Of a stretch of 64,000 nucleotides of DNA, positions 55,865 through 64,000 are shown piece after piece (within the stretch, counting starts at the first letter, position 1; every line of letters starts with the position of its first letter). Made by a program: the position numbers and the translations under genes. Location: positions 744,001-808,000 of the forward strand of contig NZ_CP165646.1 in the NCBI RefSeq assembly GCF_041199995.1, written 5' to 3'. The stretch is from Leptotrichia sp. HSP-342 (lineage in GTDB: Bacteria > Fusobacteriota > Fusobacteriia > Fusobacteriales > Leptotrichiaceae). The notes beneath the pieces are model-generated. The model was given only the letters and a program-made list of their open reading frames with translations, was not told the origin of the DNA and ran no database searches.

Positions 55865-56012
55865 TTTTTTTAAATATTCATTCTAATTAAATGAATAATT
55901 ATAGTTAAATTAAAAATGTTGAATTATAAGTTATTAGTATTAGATAAATTAATTAGAAATATTATTAAGCAAAATTTTGTTAAGAAAAAAAACTAATATA
56001 AAATTAATTATC

Positions 56013-56392
56013 ATACTAAACCTCTTTTAGAAATAGGAATAAATTTTTATAATCATTCATCTAATTACTATGGTTTTTTCTTTTTTATTTTCGTAGGATT
56101 GCTCATTGCCGCAAATCCTTATCTTGCAGTAAAGGTTTATCCTGATAATTAAAATTGTGGCAAGATTGCTACGTAATAACTTATGGTTAGTCTACACATT
56201 TTTCTGCACTGCCAAAAAACTCGCTATGCTCAGACAGTTTTGCCAGCACAGAAAAATGTTCCGACGGATTAGGTTATGCTAGACTCTGTTTAAAAAATGA
56301 AAATTATATCTTAAATTTCTTGAAAATATTAGGTTTATATCTTTTATTGGAAAAGTTTATAATAAATTCATTATTTAAATTGGGAATGGTAT
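56013..56392 (+). repeat. Structured MITE-like repeat, copy 3 (with insertion)
   Basis: Starts ATACTAAACC and ends in a degenerate inverted repeat near 56392. Large hairpin nearly identical to copy 2 (about 56199-56260). The small hairpin GGATTGCTCATTGCCGCAAATCC is kept, but about 60 bp are inserted between it and the GGTTAGTCTAC segment. In-frame stops here close the frame that is open in copy 2. Confidence 0.78.
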
Positions 56393-56438
56393 CAAATTTT
56401 AAGTTTAGAAATATTATAGAAAGTAAAGGAATATGCTT

Positions 56439-57065
56439 ATGGATAAAAAAAATGAATTAATGGAATTTGACGAAAAATACAATAAGATTGTTGTTGGGGT
56501 TGATGAGGCTGGAAGAGGGCCTTTGGCAGGGCCAGTTGTGGCTGGAGCTGTAATTGTAATTCAGGATTTTCCAGAATTGCAGGAGATTAACGATTCGAAG
56601 AAGTTGACTGAGAAAAAAAGAGAAAGATTGTTTGAAGCAATAGAAAAAAATTGCATCGTGGGAATTGGGATTGCGTTAGAAAAGGAAATTGATGAGATGA
56701 ATATTTTGAATGCAACATTTCTAGCAATGCGTCGAGCGATTAATCAAGTGGCTGAAAAATCAGCATTTGATATAGTTTTAATTGATGGTAACCATTTGAT
56801 TCGTGAGTATGAAGGAGAGCAGGAGTGCATTGTGAAAGGAGACAGCAAGTCGTTAGCCATTGCGACAGCTTCGATTGTGGCAAAGGTTACAAGGGATAGA
56901 ATGCTTTGTGAGATTGCAAAGGAATTTCCTGAATATGAATTTGAGAAGCATAAAGGATACGGGACTAAGAAACATAGGGAGATTTTGCTTGAAAACGGGG
57001 CTTGTAAGTATCATAGGAAGACGTTTTTGAAGAAGATATTGGGTGGAAGTGGGAAGAAAAAATAG
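56439..57065 (+). CDS. rnhB: Ribonuclease HII
   Basis: Removes ribonucleotides from RNA-DNA hybrids. 208 residues. GVDEAGRGPLAGPVVAGAV with the first two catalytic acids, NDSKKLTEKKR, LIDGNHL with the third, and SIVAKVTRD with the fourth region are all intact. ATG at 56439 is used because AAAGGA at 56425-56430 is 8 bp away; an in-frame ATG at 56433 is too near. Downstream genes lie on the same strand at short spacing. Confidence 0.95.
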   Translation: MDKKNELMEFDEKYNKIVVGVDEAGRGPLAGPVVAGAVIVIQDFPELQEINDSKKLTEKKRERLFEAIEKNCIVGIGIALEKEIDEMNILNATFLAMRRAINQVAEKSAFDIVLIDGNHLIREYEGEQECIVKGDSKSLAIATASIVAKVTRDRMLCEIAKEFPEYEFEKHKGYGTKKHREILLENGACKYHRKTFLKKILGGSGKKK

Positions 57066-57100
57066 ATTTTTATTTATTTAGTAGAATGAAGGGGATTAAA

Positions 57101-57703
57101 ATGTTGGAAATTATGGAAGATGAAGAAGAAAGATGGATTGAGATAGTAGATGATAAATTATTAGGTTTTCTATATAATATTAGTGATGATGTTTTGAAAT
57201 TTGTTTGGAAAGAAAAAGGTATTGAAATATTGGGGAAATACTTTGATGAAAATCAGTCAAATTATCTTGATGAATTTGCAGAAGGTTTTTTTGAAAATAT
57301 AGAAGATGTTGGTTTTGATGAAATTATTTATGAAGTTATAGGTGAAACAAAAAAAGAATGGCTGACAGAAAAGTTTTTATCCCAAAATAAATATAGAAAT
57401 TTTATACATATTTCATTATTTACTTGTCCTGATGAAATAAGAAATTTAGATGATGAAATTCTTTGGAAAAGTTCAGAGTTGGATTTAGAGGATAGGGAAC
57501 TTGTGGAGAATATACGTAAAAAAATGGAAGAAAATTTTAAAATTGGAAAAAAATATGTAAGTTACAAAAATGAATTAGAAAAATTGGAAAAATCAGAAAT
57601 TAATAATGAAATTATAGAAGCAAAAAAACAAAAAATTATTAAATTTTTAGAAAAAAATCGGAAAATCGGTATGGAATATTTGAGATATCTGAAATTTTCA
57701 TAA
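57101..57703 (+). CDS. Hypothetical acidic protein
   Basis: 200 residues, soluble, no signal. Very acidic N-terminal half (EIMEDEEERWIEIVDDKL) and a Lys/Glu-rich helical C-terminus (about 145-200) likely to be coiled. Trp-containing motifs WIEIVDDK and WKSSELDLEDRELVE are the only distinctive parts. No family recognised. The start at 57101 is set by AAGGGGA; an ATG at 57086 lies before that site. Together with the next two genes it forms an orphan block upstream of a Sel1-repeat lipoprotein. Confidence 0.72.
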   Translation: MLEIMEDEEERWIEIVDDKLLGFLYNISDDVLKFVWKEKGIEILGKYFDENQSNYLDEFAEGFFENIEDVGFDEIIYEVIGETKKEWLTEKFLSQNKYRNFIHISLFTCPDEIRNLDDEILWKSSELDLEDRELVENIRKKMEENFKIGKKYVSYKNELEKLEKSEINNEIIEAKKQKIIKFLEKNRKIGMEYLRYLKFS

Positions 57704-57775
57704 ATTTTTATGAGAGGTGGGAAATTTGAAGTGATTTAGAGATGTTTGATTAAATGAGAAGATGAAAAGTTTTAT

Positions 57776-58162
57776 ATGAAAAAATATTTAATGGAGAAGT
57801 TATGGACATTTGAATATGACTATGATACGGTAGTAATAAAAGAATTAAAAAATAATGACAAAAAATGGAATGTTTCATTTGTAGAATTTGATGTAAAAGA
57901 TTTTATTAGAAAAAGGGATATTGTTAAAGGAAAATATGTATGTGAAAGTTTGAAGGTGGATAGTGAATTGATAGCTGTACAGCCTTTTCCAAATTCGCCA
58001 CATATAGAAGCTATAGTGAAAAAACATATAAATTCATATTCTTTATTATTAGAATTAGCTATTTTAGATTCAGAAATTTTAGTTGAATTTGAAAATGATG
58101 TGACTTATGAAAAAGATGATGTTATTTTTTTTGAAGGTGAACTTTCGTTTGAATTTTTATAA
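57776..58162 (+). CDS. Hypothetical protein
   Basis: 128 residues, soluble, beta-rich and acidic, with WTFEYDYDTVVIKEL, WNVSFVEFDVKDF and a C-terminal VIFFEGELSFEFL strand. No signal peptide and no recognised family. The ribosome site before the ATG is weak (GATGAAAAG). It sits in the orphan block between rnhB and the lipoprotein gene; size and composition would fit an immunity-type protein but nothing proves that. Confidence 0.65.
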   Translation: MKKYLMEKLWTFEYDYDTVVIKELKNNDKKWNVSFVEFDVKDFIRKRDIVKGKYVCESLKVDSELIAVQPFPNSPHIEAIVKKHINSYSLLLELAILDSEILVEFENDVTYEKDDVIFFEGELSFEFL

Positions 58163-58200
58163 GAAAATATTTTGAATGAGAATTAAAAAGGAATTTAGGT

Positions 58201-58758
58201 ATGAAAAAATGGGAAGCGGTTGCATTACAAGAATTTTCACAATGGTTTATTATGGATGTAGACGATGATAGAGAATGGATATTTACCGATATGACATTAG
58301 GAACATTTATGCAACCATTAAAGGATACAAAAGAATATTGGATATTTTTTGTAGAAATGATTTACAAACTTTATAAGTGTGATTTGATAGAATTTCCAGA
58401 TGGAGAATTTCCAATAAGAATGTTAGTGGGAACTAAAAATTTAGAAGAATTTTATTCTAATTCAATAGAAGAATTTTGTTATTTATTAGCAAATAGATTT
58501 GAATACAGAAAAAATGATTATGCTCATGAACCTTATATTTATCCAAAAGAAAGGTATAGAGAACTTATAACAAAATATGAGAATGATATGGACTATATTT
58601 CTGTCTGGTATATTAATCCAAATAAAATTGATGAGGAAATAGAAAATTTTAAAGTAAATGAAAATTTTGTAAATGAAATTGAGAAAATATTTGAAGAAAG
58701 TGGAGTAGAGTGGAAAGATAAGGAAAAATTTTTGGGAAAAGAGAAAATAATAAAATGA
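58201..58758 (+). CDS. Hypothetical protein
   Basis: 185 residues, soluble, acidic, rich in Trp and Tyr (MKKWEAVALQEFSQWFIM, YWIFFVEMIYKLYKCDL, ISVWYINPN). No family recognised. AAAAGGAATTT precedes the ATG, 38 bp after the previous gene, so the two are probably co-transcribed. Predicted mixed alpha/beta; no catalytic motif visible. Confidence 0.72.
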   Translation: MKKWEAVALQEFSQWFIMDVDDDREWIFTDMTLGTFMQPLKDTKEYWIFFVEMIYKLYKCDLIEFPDGEFPIRMLVGTKNLEEFYSNSIEEFCYLLANRFEYRKNDYAHEPYIYPKERYRELITKYENDMDYISVWYINPNKIDEEIENFKVNENFVNEIEKIFEESGVEWKDKEKFLGKEKIIK

Positions 58759-58820
58759 GAATACAAATCTTAAAAAATAGTATTTTTTAAAAAGAAAGTT
58801 TAGAAAATAGGAGAACTGTT

Positions 58821-60035
58821 ATGATTTTGTGGAAATTAAAAAAATTTTATAGTAAATATTTACTAACTATTTTATTTTTATGGTTATTAAGTTTTACTAT
58901 AATAAGTTGCTCTAAACCCACAAATAGAGTTAAAAATGAAGATAAAAAATATCTGGAATTAATATCTTTAGGAGATGTAGAAAGAGATGAAGGCAATTAT
59001 AAAAATGCCGAAAAATATTATGAGGAAGCAAAAAAATACGATAATGGTGCATATTTAAGTATTGCTTATTTATACTACAATTTTATTGATAAGAATGAAG
59101 GTGAAAAGAAATACAAAATTGCATATGATAAAGGAAATTCTCAAGCAGCATATATATTGGGGAGTATTGCTTATAAAAAAGGAAATTTTAATTTAGCGAA
59201 AGAATGGTATTTAAAGGGTATTGAAAAAGGAGATAAATTTTCTAACATTGATTTGGGGAAATTATTAATAAGTGAAAATAAAATTGATGAGGCAAAAAAA
59301 TATTTGTTAAAAGTGGAAGATGGAAATGATGCTGAAGGAATATATTATCTTATGACAATTTATTACAGAGAAAAAAATAAGAGTAAGATTCATAGCTTAA
59401 AGGAAAAAATGTTTGGAAAAAATAAAATGAATGGAATAGATGATGAAATAATGTTAAAAATAGACTTGATGTTAGGAGATGAGAATGAAAATAAAAAATT
59501 TGAATTAATTGATGAAGCAGATTCCTTGATGAGAATAAATAAATACGAAGAAGCAAAGAAAAAATATGAAAAATTATTAGAGTATGGATTTGAAGGATAC
59601 TATTTTCTAGGAAATATGTATAAATTTTTAGATAATAATTCAGAAGCTATGAAGTATTACGAAATCGCTTATAAAAAAGGAAATATGGGAATGGCGGCAT
59701 ATAAGATTGGAAATATTTATGAAGAGGAAAATAATAAATTAGAAGCAAAAAAATGGTATCAAGCAGGAATAAATGCAGGAAATTTACAATCAGCAAGTAC
59801 ATTAGGAATGTTAGAAATATCCGAAGGTAATGAAGAAAAAGCTAAAGAACTATTTTTAAGAGGTATTGAACAGAAAAATGCGGAAGCAATATTAGGAATG
59901 ATGGGTTATTATCAGAAAAAAGGGAATGATAAAAAAATAAAAGAGTTATCCAAAAAAATATTAGAGGAAAAAGGATTATTATATAATTCATTAAATTTGA
60001 ATAATATAGCGACAAAAGTGTTTTTATATGATTAA
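58821..60035 (+). CDS. Sel1/TPR-repeat lipoprotein
   Basis: 404 residues. N-terminal basic stretch and hydrophobic signal ending in a lipobox-like IISC at about 30, so a lipoprotein. Residues 45-385 are helical repeats of the Sel1/TPR kind: GNYKNAEKYYEEAKKYDNG, GNFNLAKEWYLKGIEKGD, NKLEAKKWYQAGINAGN, GNEEKAKELFLRGIEQKN. Such proteins are protein-interaction scaffolds, usually periplasmic when lipidated. Partners unknown. ATAGGAG ribosome site. Confidence 0.85.
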   Translation: MILWKLKKFYSKYLLTILFLWLLSFTIISCSKPTNRVKNEDKKYLELISLGDVERDEGNYKNAEKYYEEAKKYDNGAYLSIAYLYYNFIDKNEGEKKYKIAYDKGNSQAAYILGSIAYKKGNFNLAKEWYLKGIEKGDKFSNIDLGKLLISENKIDEAKKYLLKVEDGNDAEGIYYLMTIYYREKNKSKIHSLKEKMFGKNKMNGIDDEIMLKIDLMLGDENENKKFELIDEADSLMRINKYEEAKKKYEKLLEYGFEGYYFLGNMYKFLDNNSEAMKYYEIAYKKGNMGMAAYKIGNIYEEENNKLEAKKWYQAGINAGNLQSASTLGMLEISEGNEEKAKELFLRGIEQKNAEAILGMMGYYQKKGNDKKIKELSKKILEEKGLLYNSLNLNNIATKVFLYD

Positions 60036-60177
60036 ATAAATTCAAATAAAAAAAGAAGAGAAGTTTTCCAGTCTTGAAAAATAAGTGAAAAATTGGTATC
60101 ATATAATATAAAATTAAAAGAATAAATATGGATATTTATGATACAATGTAAAAAAGGAGATGGGACGAGAATATAGT

Positions 60178-60525
60178 ATGAATAAAAGGGAAATTGGGTT
60201 TAAGTATGAGAATGTGGCGAAGGAATATTTGATTTTGCAAGGGCTTACGTTTGTTGAGAGTAATTTTTATACTAGGTTTGGGGAGATTGACTTGATTTTT
60301 TTTGAAAAGAAGAGTCAGACGCTGGTGTTTGTGGAGGTCAAATATCGGAAGAATGATTTTTTTGGATCGGCAATTGAGATGGTGACGGAGGATAAGCAGA
60401 ATAAGATTCTTGCAAGTTCACAAATTTATCTTTTAAAAAAGGAATGGGATAAAAATGTAAGGTATGATATTGTTGGAGTAAGTCGTGGCTCTAACAGTAT
60501 TGAGTGGTTAAAAAATGCGTTTTGA
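60178..60525 (+). CDS. yraN: YraN family (UPF0102) nuclease-like protein
   Basis: 115 residues. REIGFKYENVAKEYLILQG at the N-terminus and the PD-(D/E)XK-like core GEIDLIFF...LVFVEVKYRK with Asp and ExK in place. Family members are thought to act in DNA uptake or recombination. An ATG at 60160 lies directly against AAAGGAG; the ATG at 60178 gives the usual family N-terminus and is preferred, although its own ribosome site is weak. Followed after 9 bp by a zinc-ribbon gene and then comF. Confidence 0.9.
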   Translation: MNKREIGFKYENVAKEYLILQGLTFVESNFYTRFGEIDLIFFEKKSQTLVFVEVKYRKNDFFGSAIEMVTEDKQNKILASSQIYLLKKEWDKNVRYDIVGVSRGSNSIEWLKNAF

Positions 60526-60534
60526 GGTGATTAT

Positions 60535-60735
60535 ATGAGAAATGATGAGAAATGTTGCAAATGTGGAGAAGAAATGTTTGAAATGAAAAAGGTGGCAATT
60601 CCTACAAAAAAAGTTGCTGGAACGCAGATTGCCATTGATACATTTTATTTGAAAATATGTAAAAATTGCGGATATACAGAGATGTACTCAACTAAAATAG
60701 TTCAAAAGGTTGAGGATCCAGTTGAGGGATATTAA
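60535..60735 (+). CDS. Small zinc-ribbon protein
   Basis: 66 residues. CCKCGEE near the N-terminus and ICKNCGYTEMY near the C-terminus give two CxxC knuckles of a zinc ribbon, with VAGTQIAIDTFYLK between them, a pattern seen in small nucleic-acid-binding-like ribbons. Its end overlaps the start of comF, so the two are translationally coupled. Function unknown. Confidence 0.85.
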   Translation: MRNDEKCCKCGEEMFEMKKVAIPTKKVAGTQIAIDTFYLKICKNCGYTEMYSTKIVQKVEDPVEGY

Positions 60736-61417
60736 ATTTTTTAAGGAAATAATATTTAATTTTAAAGGAATTTTATTTAGAAACCAGGATATAATTTCAG
60801 GGGTGGAATTAGTTGAGTACGGTATTGTATCGAAAGATACGAAAAATATTCTGAAAAGTCTGAAAAAATTGCGGAAATTAAATAATATTTATTATGTGTG
60901 GGACTACAATAAGGAGTTTAAGAGGTTAATTTATTCTTATAAATATAATCATAGAAAAATCATGGCAAAATTGATTGCTGAATTGATAAAGGAAGAATTT
61001 TATTATGTTTTGAAACGTGAAAAGATAGATGTTGTCGTGAGTGTGCCTGTCAGCAGGAAAAGAAAGAATGAAAGAGGGTATAATCAGGTTGATGAGATTC
61101 TGAACTGTCTGAAAGTGAATTATGTTCGGATTGAGAGAATAAAAAATACAAAAAAGATGGCTGGAATTTTAGACGAAGAGGAAAGGAACAGGAATATTGA
61201 GGGAGCTTTCAGAGTTTCTAAGAATGTTGACTTGAGCAATAAAAAAATTTTGATACTTGATGATATTGTAACGACAGGAGCTACGCTTAGGGAAATAAAA
61301 AATAGCATTTTAAGGCAATTTGATAATAAAGATAAAAAAAATGGAAATAATATAAAAATTACCGTTTTTTGTCTGGCTGCGGCTAGGGAGATTAAGGTAA
61401 ATAGAGGAGAAATATGA
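60722..61417 (+). CDS. comF: ComF family phosphoribosyltransferase
   Basis: 231 residues. Phosphoribosyltransferase-fold protein of the competence/DNA-uptake family. VVSVPVSRKRKNERGYNQ near 105 and the PRPP-binding KILILDDIVTTGATL near 185 are intact. The N-terminal four-Cys zinc finger of most ComF proteins is absent. Start is uncertain: TTG at 60722 has GAGG at 60712-60715; TTG at 60710 is also in frame. Either way it overlaps the zinc-ribbon gene. Its stop overlaps the ATG of the GH13-like gene. Confidence 0.88.
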   Translation: MRDIKFFKEIIFNFKGILFRNQDIISGVELVEYGIVSKDTKNILKSLKKLRKLNNIYYVWDYNKEFKRLIYSYKYNHRKIMAKLIAELIKEEFYYVLKREKIDVVVSVPVSRKRKNERGYNQVDEILNCLKVNYVRIERIKNTKKMAGILDEEERNRNIEGAFRVSKNVDLSNKKILILDDIVTTGATLREIKNSILRQFDNKDKKNGNNIKITVFCLAAAREIKVNRGEI

Positions 61418-63993
61418 GTTTTAAATTAAAAATGAAATTTTTATTGTTTTTAGTAAGTTCAGTTGTTTCATTTTCTGCACAAAATGAAAATTTTCAAATG
61501 AATATTAAAAATAATGATATAAACAATCGTGAAGATTATTTGATTAATGCAGTAAAAAGAAAAAATAAGAATAAACAGGAAAATATTGAAAATTCAGAGA
61601 ATAATGAAACAGGGCAAAGTGAGGAAAATTCAACAGAATCATTGAAATATAGCCAAAGAAATGATGGAGTTATTGACTTGAATTCGTTAGTTCATAAGGA
61701 AGATTCTGAATTCAGGGTACTTAATGGAAATAATGTAAAGATTATGTTAAGAACGAAAAATAACGATGTTTATTCTGCCGAAGTTGTCTACAGTGGCGGA
61801 AAAAAAATGATGCGTGGAATTGGAAATTATGGTGGTAACGAGATTTTTATGGCTGAAATTCCAAGCAATGTGTCAAGTTATTATTTTGTATTAACTGATG
61901 ACAAGACAAAGTATTATATGGGAAGAAATATTACGAAAAATCCTGCAAATGTAGAGAAATTTGAATATTCACGTTCTACAAAGCTTACAACGATTCCAGA
62001 ATGGGCTAGAGGCTCAGTTGGATATCAGATTTATATTGATTCGTTTAGAAATGGCGATGTGGATAATGATGCGATTTTTAATGAATTTGGGACAGATGAC
62101 TTTTCAGAGCCTACTGGAGAAATTCGTTCAGGAACATCTAAGAAAGACTTAGTGCTGGCATATTGGGGTGGAAATGAAAAACCGCAGTTTTCTTTGAATG
62201 AATGGAACAGTAACTATGAGGAAAAAAATGAATGGGAAGAAAATACGCTAAATGACGTGCAGAACTACACACGTTACTATGGTGGGGATTTACAGGGAAT
62301 AATTGACAAACTTGACTACATCAAAAATCTTGGTGTGGAATACATAATTCTATCATCGCCATTTTATTCGCTTTCAAACCATAAATATGATACGATTTAT
62401 TTTAATCATGTGGATCCGTATTTTGGATACATTGAGCAGACTGGAACATCAAAAGGGCTTGATATAAAGGCAAAAGTTCATAATAACAATGGGGATAAGG
62501 AATTAAACTTGCTTATTTTCAATCCTGAAACGGATAAAAATTTACTTGACGAGGATTTACTTAATGTAAAAAGCTGGATTTGGACAGATTCTGATTTGCA
62601 GTTGGCAAGTCTTGTAAAACAGGCTCACCAGAAAGGGATGAAAGTAGTTCTGGAAGTGGCTCCTGATACAACGTCAAGCAGATTTTTTGCTAGAAATAAT
62701 AAAGAATTTTCTAACTGGTATTTAAAGGATACTGTGCTTGACTTAAAAAATCCGCAAGTTAGAAATTATATTGAAAATGCGATGAAAAAATGGATTTTAG
62801 GACCTGATGAGACTTTTAAAAAAGATGTATATGATGACGGAATTGACGGAATAAGATATGTTTATTACGACAATGAGAATAAGGAATATCTTGCGCAAAT
62901 TACAGAAAATTTGAAAAAATATAAACCTGACTTGCTAATTACAGGAGAGGTTTCAAACAGTATTACAAAAGATGTTGAAGATGGGATTTACGATAGCGGT
63001 GCAGATTACAATATAGTTAATAATATCATAAAATATACTGTAAATACTAATCCAAGCTACCGTATCGGCGGAGTAGAATTTGCTACAAAACTGAATGAAA
63101 TTTACAACAGATATTCAAGTAACCGTTTTAATATGACACAAGTATTTATTGGTTCTCTTGATACAGATAGAATCTTTAGTGGAATGATAAATCCAAATAG
63201 AGTTTATGATAGAAATAATCAATCGGATCAAGGATACTTGAATATTCGTCCTGATTTGTATGACGGAACAGCTGTAAGTAAGCTGAAAAGAGTCGTTGCA
63301 ATGCAAATGATGCTGCCTGCTACACCAGTTATCTATTACGGTGATGAAAAGGGAATGTGGGGAGCAGATTCGCCACGAAATAGAAAACCTATGTTGTGGG
63401 AAGATTACGCACCATACGATCCTGAGACAGATAGTATAAGTAAATATAAAGACAGACTTAGAAGTTTTCCTAGTGTTGTGGAAGTAAACGAAGTTCAAAA
63501 ATGGATTTCGTATCCTGTAAATAGCAATGCAGATATAGAAAATCATTATAAAGCCTTACTAAAAGTCAGAAAAGAACATAAAAATCTGTTTAAAAATGGT
63601 AAATTAAGAATCCTTGAAGTTTACAGTGATCCCAAAACACGAGGTCGTATTGATTCAGAAATATCAGATTATTTAACTGATCAGAATAGACGGGCAAAAT
63701 TGTACCAAGGGCGTGATTTTACACCAGCAAGACCAAATACAGACTTTATTTCCTACGAAATTTCAGCTGGAAATGAATCAATGATAATTGTAGTAAATAA
63801 CGGAGCAGACGAATATCCATTATCATTGCAGGTACCAAAATTATTTGGATTTTATCGAAATCAGCTGAACTTAAAAGAAAATTACGCAATTTCTGATAAA
63901 AAAATTCAAATTAACGTAAAACCTTATGAAGTCAAAGTTTTATATAGTAATGCAAAAAATATGTTTGATTCATTTAGGCAAAATAAAAATTAA
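61414..63993 (+). CDS. Secreted GH13 (alpha-amylase/neopullulanase-like) protein with degenerate active site
   Basis: 859 residues with a signal peptide (cleavage near VSFSA, about 24). Low-complexity Asn/Glu part 25-75, a neopullulanase-type N-domain about 80-195, then a GH13 barrel: GYQIYIDSFRNGD, YYGGDLQGIIDKLDYIKNLGV, SNHKYDT. Region I reads VVLEVAPDTTS instead of DxVxNH; region II reads DGIRYVYYD so the nucleophile Asp is Val 483; the acid/base Glu 512 (TGEVS) and Asp 583 (GSLDTDR) remain. Hydrolysis by the normal mechanism is unlikely; glycan binding is possible. ATGA overlap with comF; the second ATG at 61432 is an alternative start. Confidence 0.88.
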   Translation: MSFKLKMKFLLFLVSSVVSFSAQNENFQMNIKNNDINNREDYLINAVKRKNKNKQENIENSENNETGQSEENSTESLKYSQRNDGVIDLNSLVHKEDSEFRVLNGNNVKIMLRTKNNDVYSAEVVYSGGKKMMRGIGNYGGNEIFMAEIPSNVSSYYFVLTDDKTKYYMGRNITKNPANVEKFEYSRSTKLTTIPEWARGSVGYQIYIDSFRNGDVDNDAIFNEFGTDDFSEPTGEIRSGTSKKDLVLAYWGGNEKPQFSLNEWNSNYEEKNEWEENTLNDVQNYTRYYGGDLQGIIDKLDYIKNLGVEYIILSSPFYSLSNHKYDTIYFNHVDPYFGYIEQTGTSKGLDIKAKVHNNNGDKELNLLIFNPETDKNLLDEDLLNVKSWIWTDSDLQLASLVKQAHQKGMKVVLEVAPDTTSSRFFARNNKEFSNWYLKDTVLDLKNPQVRNYIENAMKKWILGPDETFKKDVYDDGIDGIRYVYYDNENKEYLAQITENLKKYKPDLLITGEVSNSITKDVEDGIYDSGADYNIVNNIIKYTVNTNPSYRIGGVEFATKLNEIYNRYSSNRFNMTQVFIGSLDTDRIFSGMINPNRVYDRNNQSDQGYLNIRPDLYDGTAVSKLKRVVAMQMMLPATPVIYYGDEKGMWGADSPRNRKPMLWEDYAPYDPETDSISKYKDRLRSFPSVVEVNEVQKWISYPVNSNADIENHYKALLKVRKEHKNLFKNGKLRILEVYSDPKTRGRIDSEISDYLTDQNRRAKLYQGRDFTPARPNTDFISYEISAGNESMIIVVNNGADEYPLSLQVPKLFGFYRNQLNLKENYAISDKKIQINVKPYEVKVLYSNAKNMFDSFRQNKN

Positions 63994-64000
63994 AAATATG

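Overview
The window is a very AT-rich stretch of a diderm (LPS-bearing) bacterium. Gene content (KDO and mannose-nucleotide genes, LuxS, ExbB/ExbD/TonB, many short secreted proteins with an MKK... signal peptide, lysine-riboswitch-controlled lysA) and codon use point to the Fusobacteriota, most likely Leptotrichia or a close relative. That assignment is by recognition, not by a search.

Layout. 1-5.4 kb: luxS, unknown and secreted proteins, a TatD-family nuclease and tgt, ending in a bidirectional terminator. 5.4-9.0 kb (minus): a three-repeat META protein, an unannotated 22-residue membrane peptide gene packed between two terminators, a dicarboxylate/amino-acid symporter and a DIP1984-type protein. 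9.2-15.2 kb: an alpha-ketoacid dehydrogenase operon (E1 alpha, E1 beta, E2, E3) plus lipoate ligase, in which the lipoyl domain sits on E3 and is absent from E2. 15.3-18.9 kb: an acyltransferase followed by decayed ISLre2, IS630 and IS200/IS605 copies. 19.2-24.6 kb: a lysine riboswitch and lysA-lysC-(secreted protein)-dapF-dapA. 24.7-28.3 kb: an internally deleted ISAs1 element with target duplication, then thrC, then an IS630 relic. 28.4-33.4 kb: DUF2278- and DUF4240-like genes, an M24 peptidase and exbB-exbD-tonB-like. 34.1-38.5 kb: hemolysin III, an OrfA-like HTH protein, lgt, a class V aminotransferase and kdsA. 38.6-45 kb: manC, kdsD, a flippase, a glycosyltransferase, mnmA and tRNA-Cys. 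45.4-49.5 kb: a tandem triplet of secreted paralogs and a tandem pair of small membrane proteins. 49.8-64 kb: DUF896, HAD, asparaginase, a TruA-like enzyme with a KH-like tail, HD and Fic proteins, RluD-like, RNase HII, orphan genes, a Sel1/TPR lipoprotein, YraN, a zinc ribbon, ComF and a GH13-like protein lacking its nucleophile.

How the genes work together. The lysine block makes meso-DAP and lysine from aspartate under riboswitch control, with thrC on a separate promoter. The dehydrogenase operon encodes its own lipoate ligase. kdsA, kdsD, manC, the flippase and the glycosyltransferase serve the outer envelope; lgt serves the many lipoproteins.

The most interesting signal is a dispersed repeat (about 235-380 bp; 29834-30068, 52104-52441, 56013-56392) with terminal inverted repeats and two internal hairpins. 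The hairpin arms differ between copies but stay complementary through compensatory and G-U changes on one strand. It is not protein-coding in all copies and looks like a mobile element carrying a structured RNA. Second is the compact 22-residue peptide locus at 6770-6996, a type I toxin candidate.
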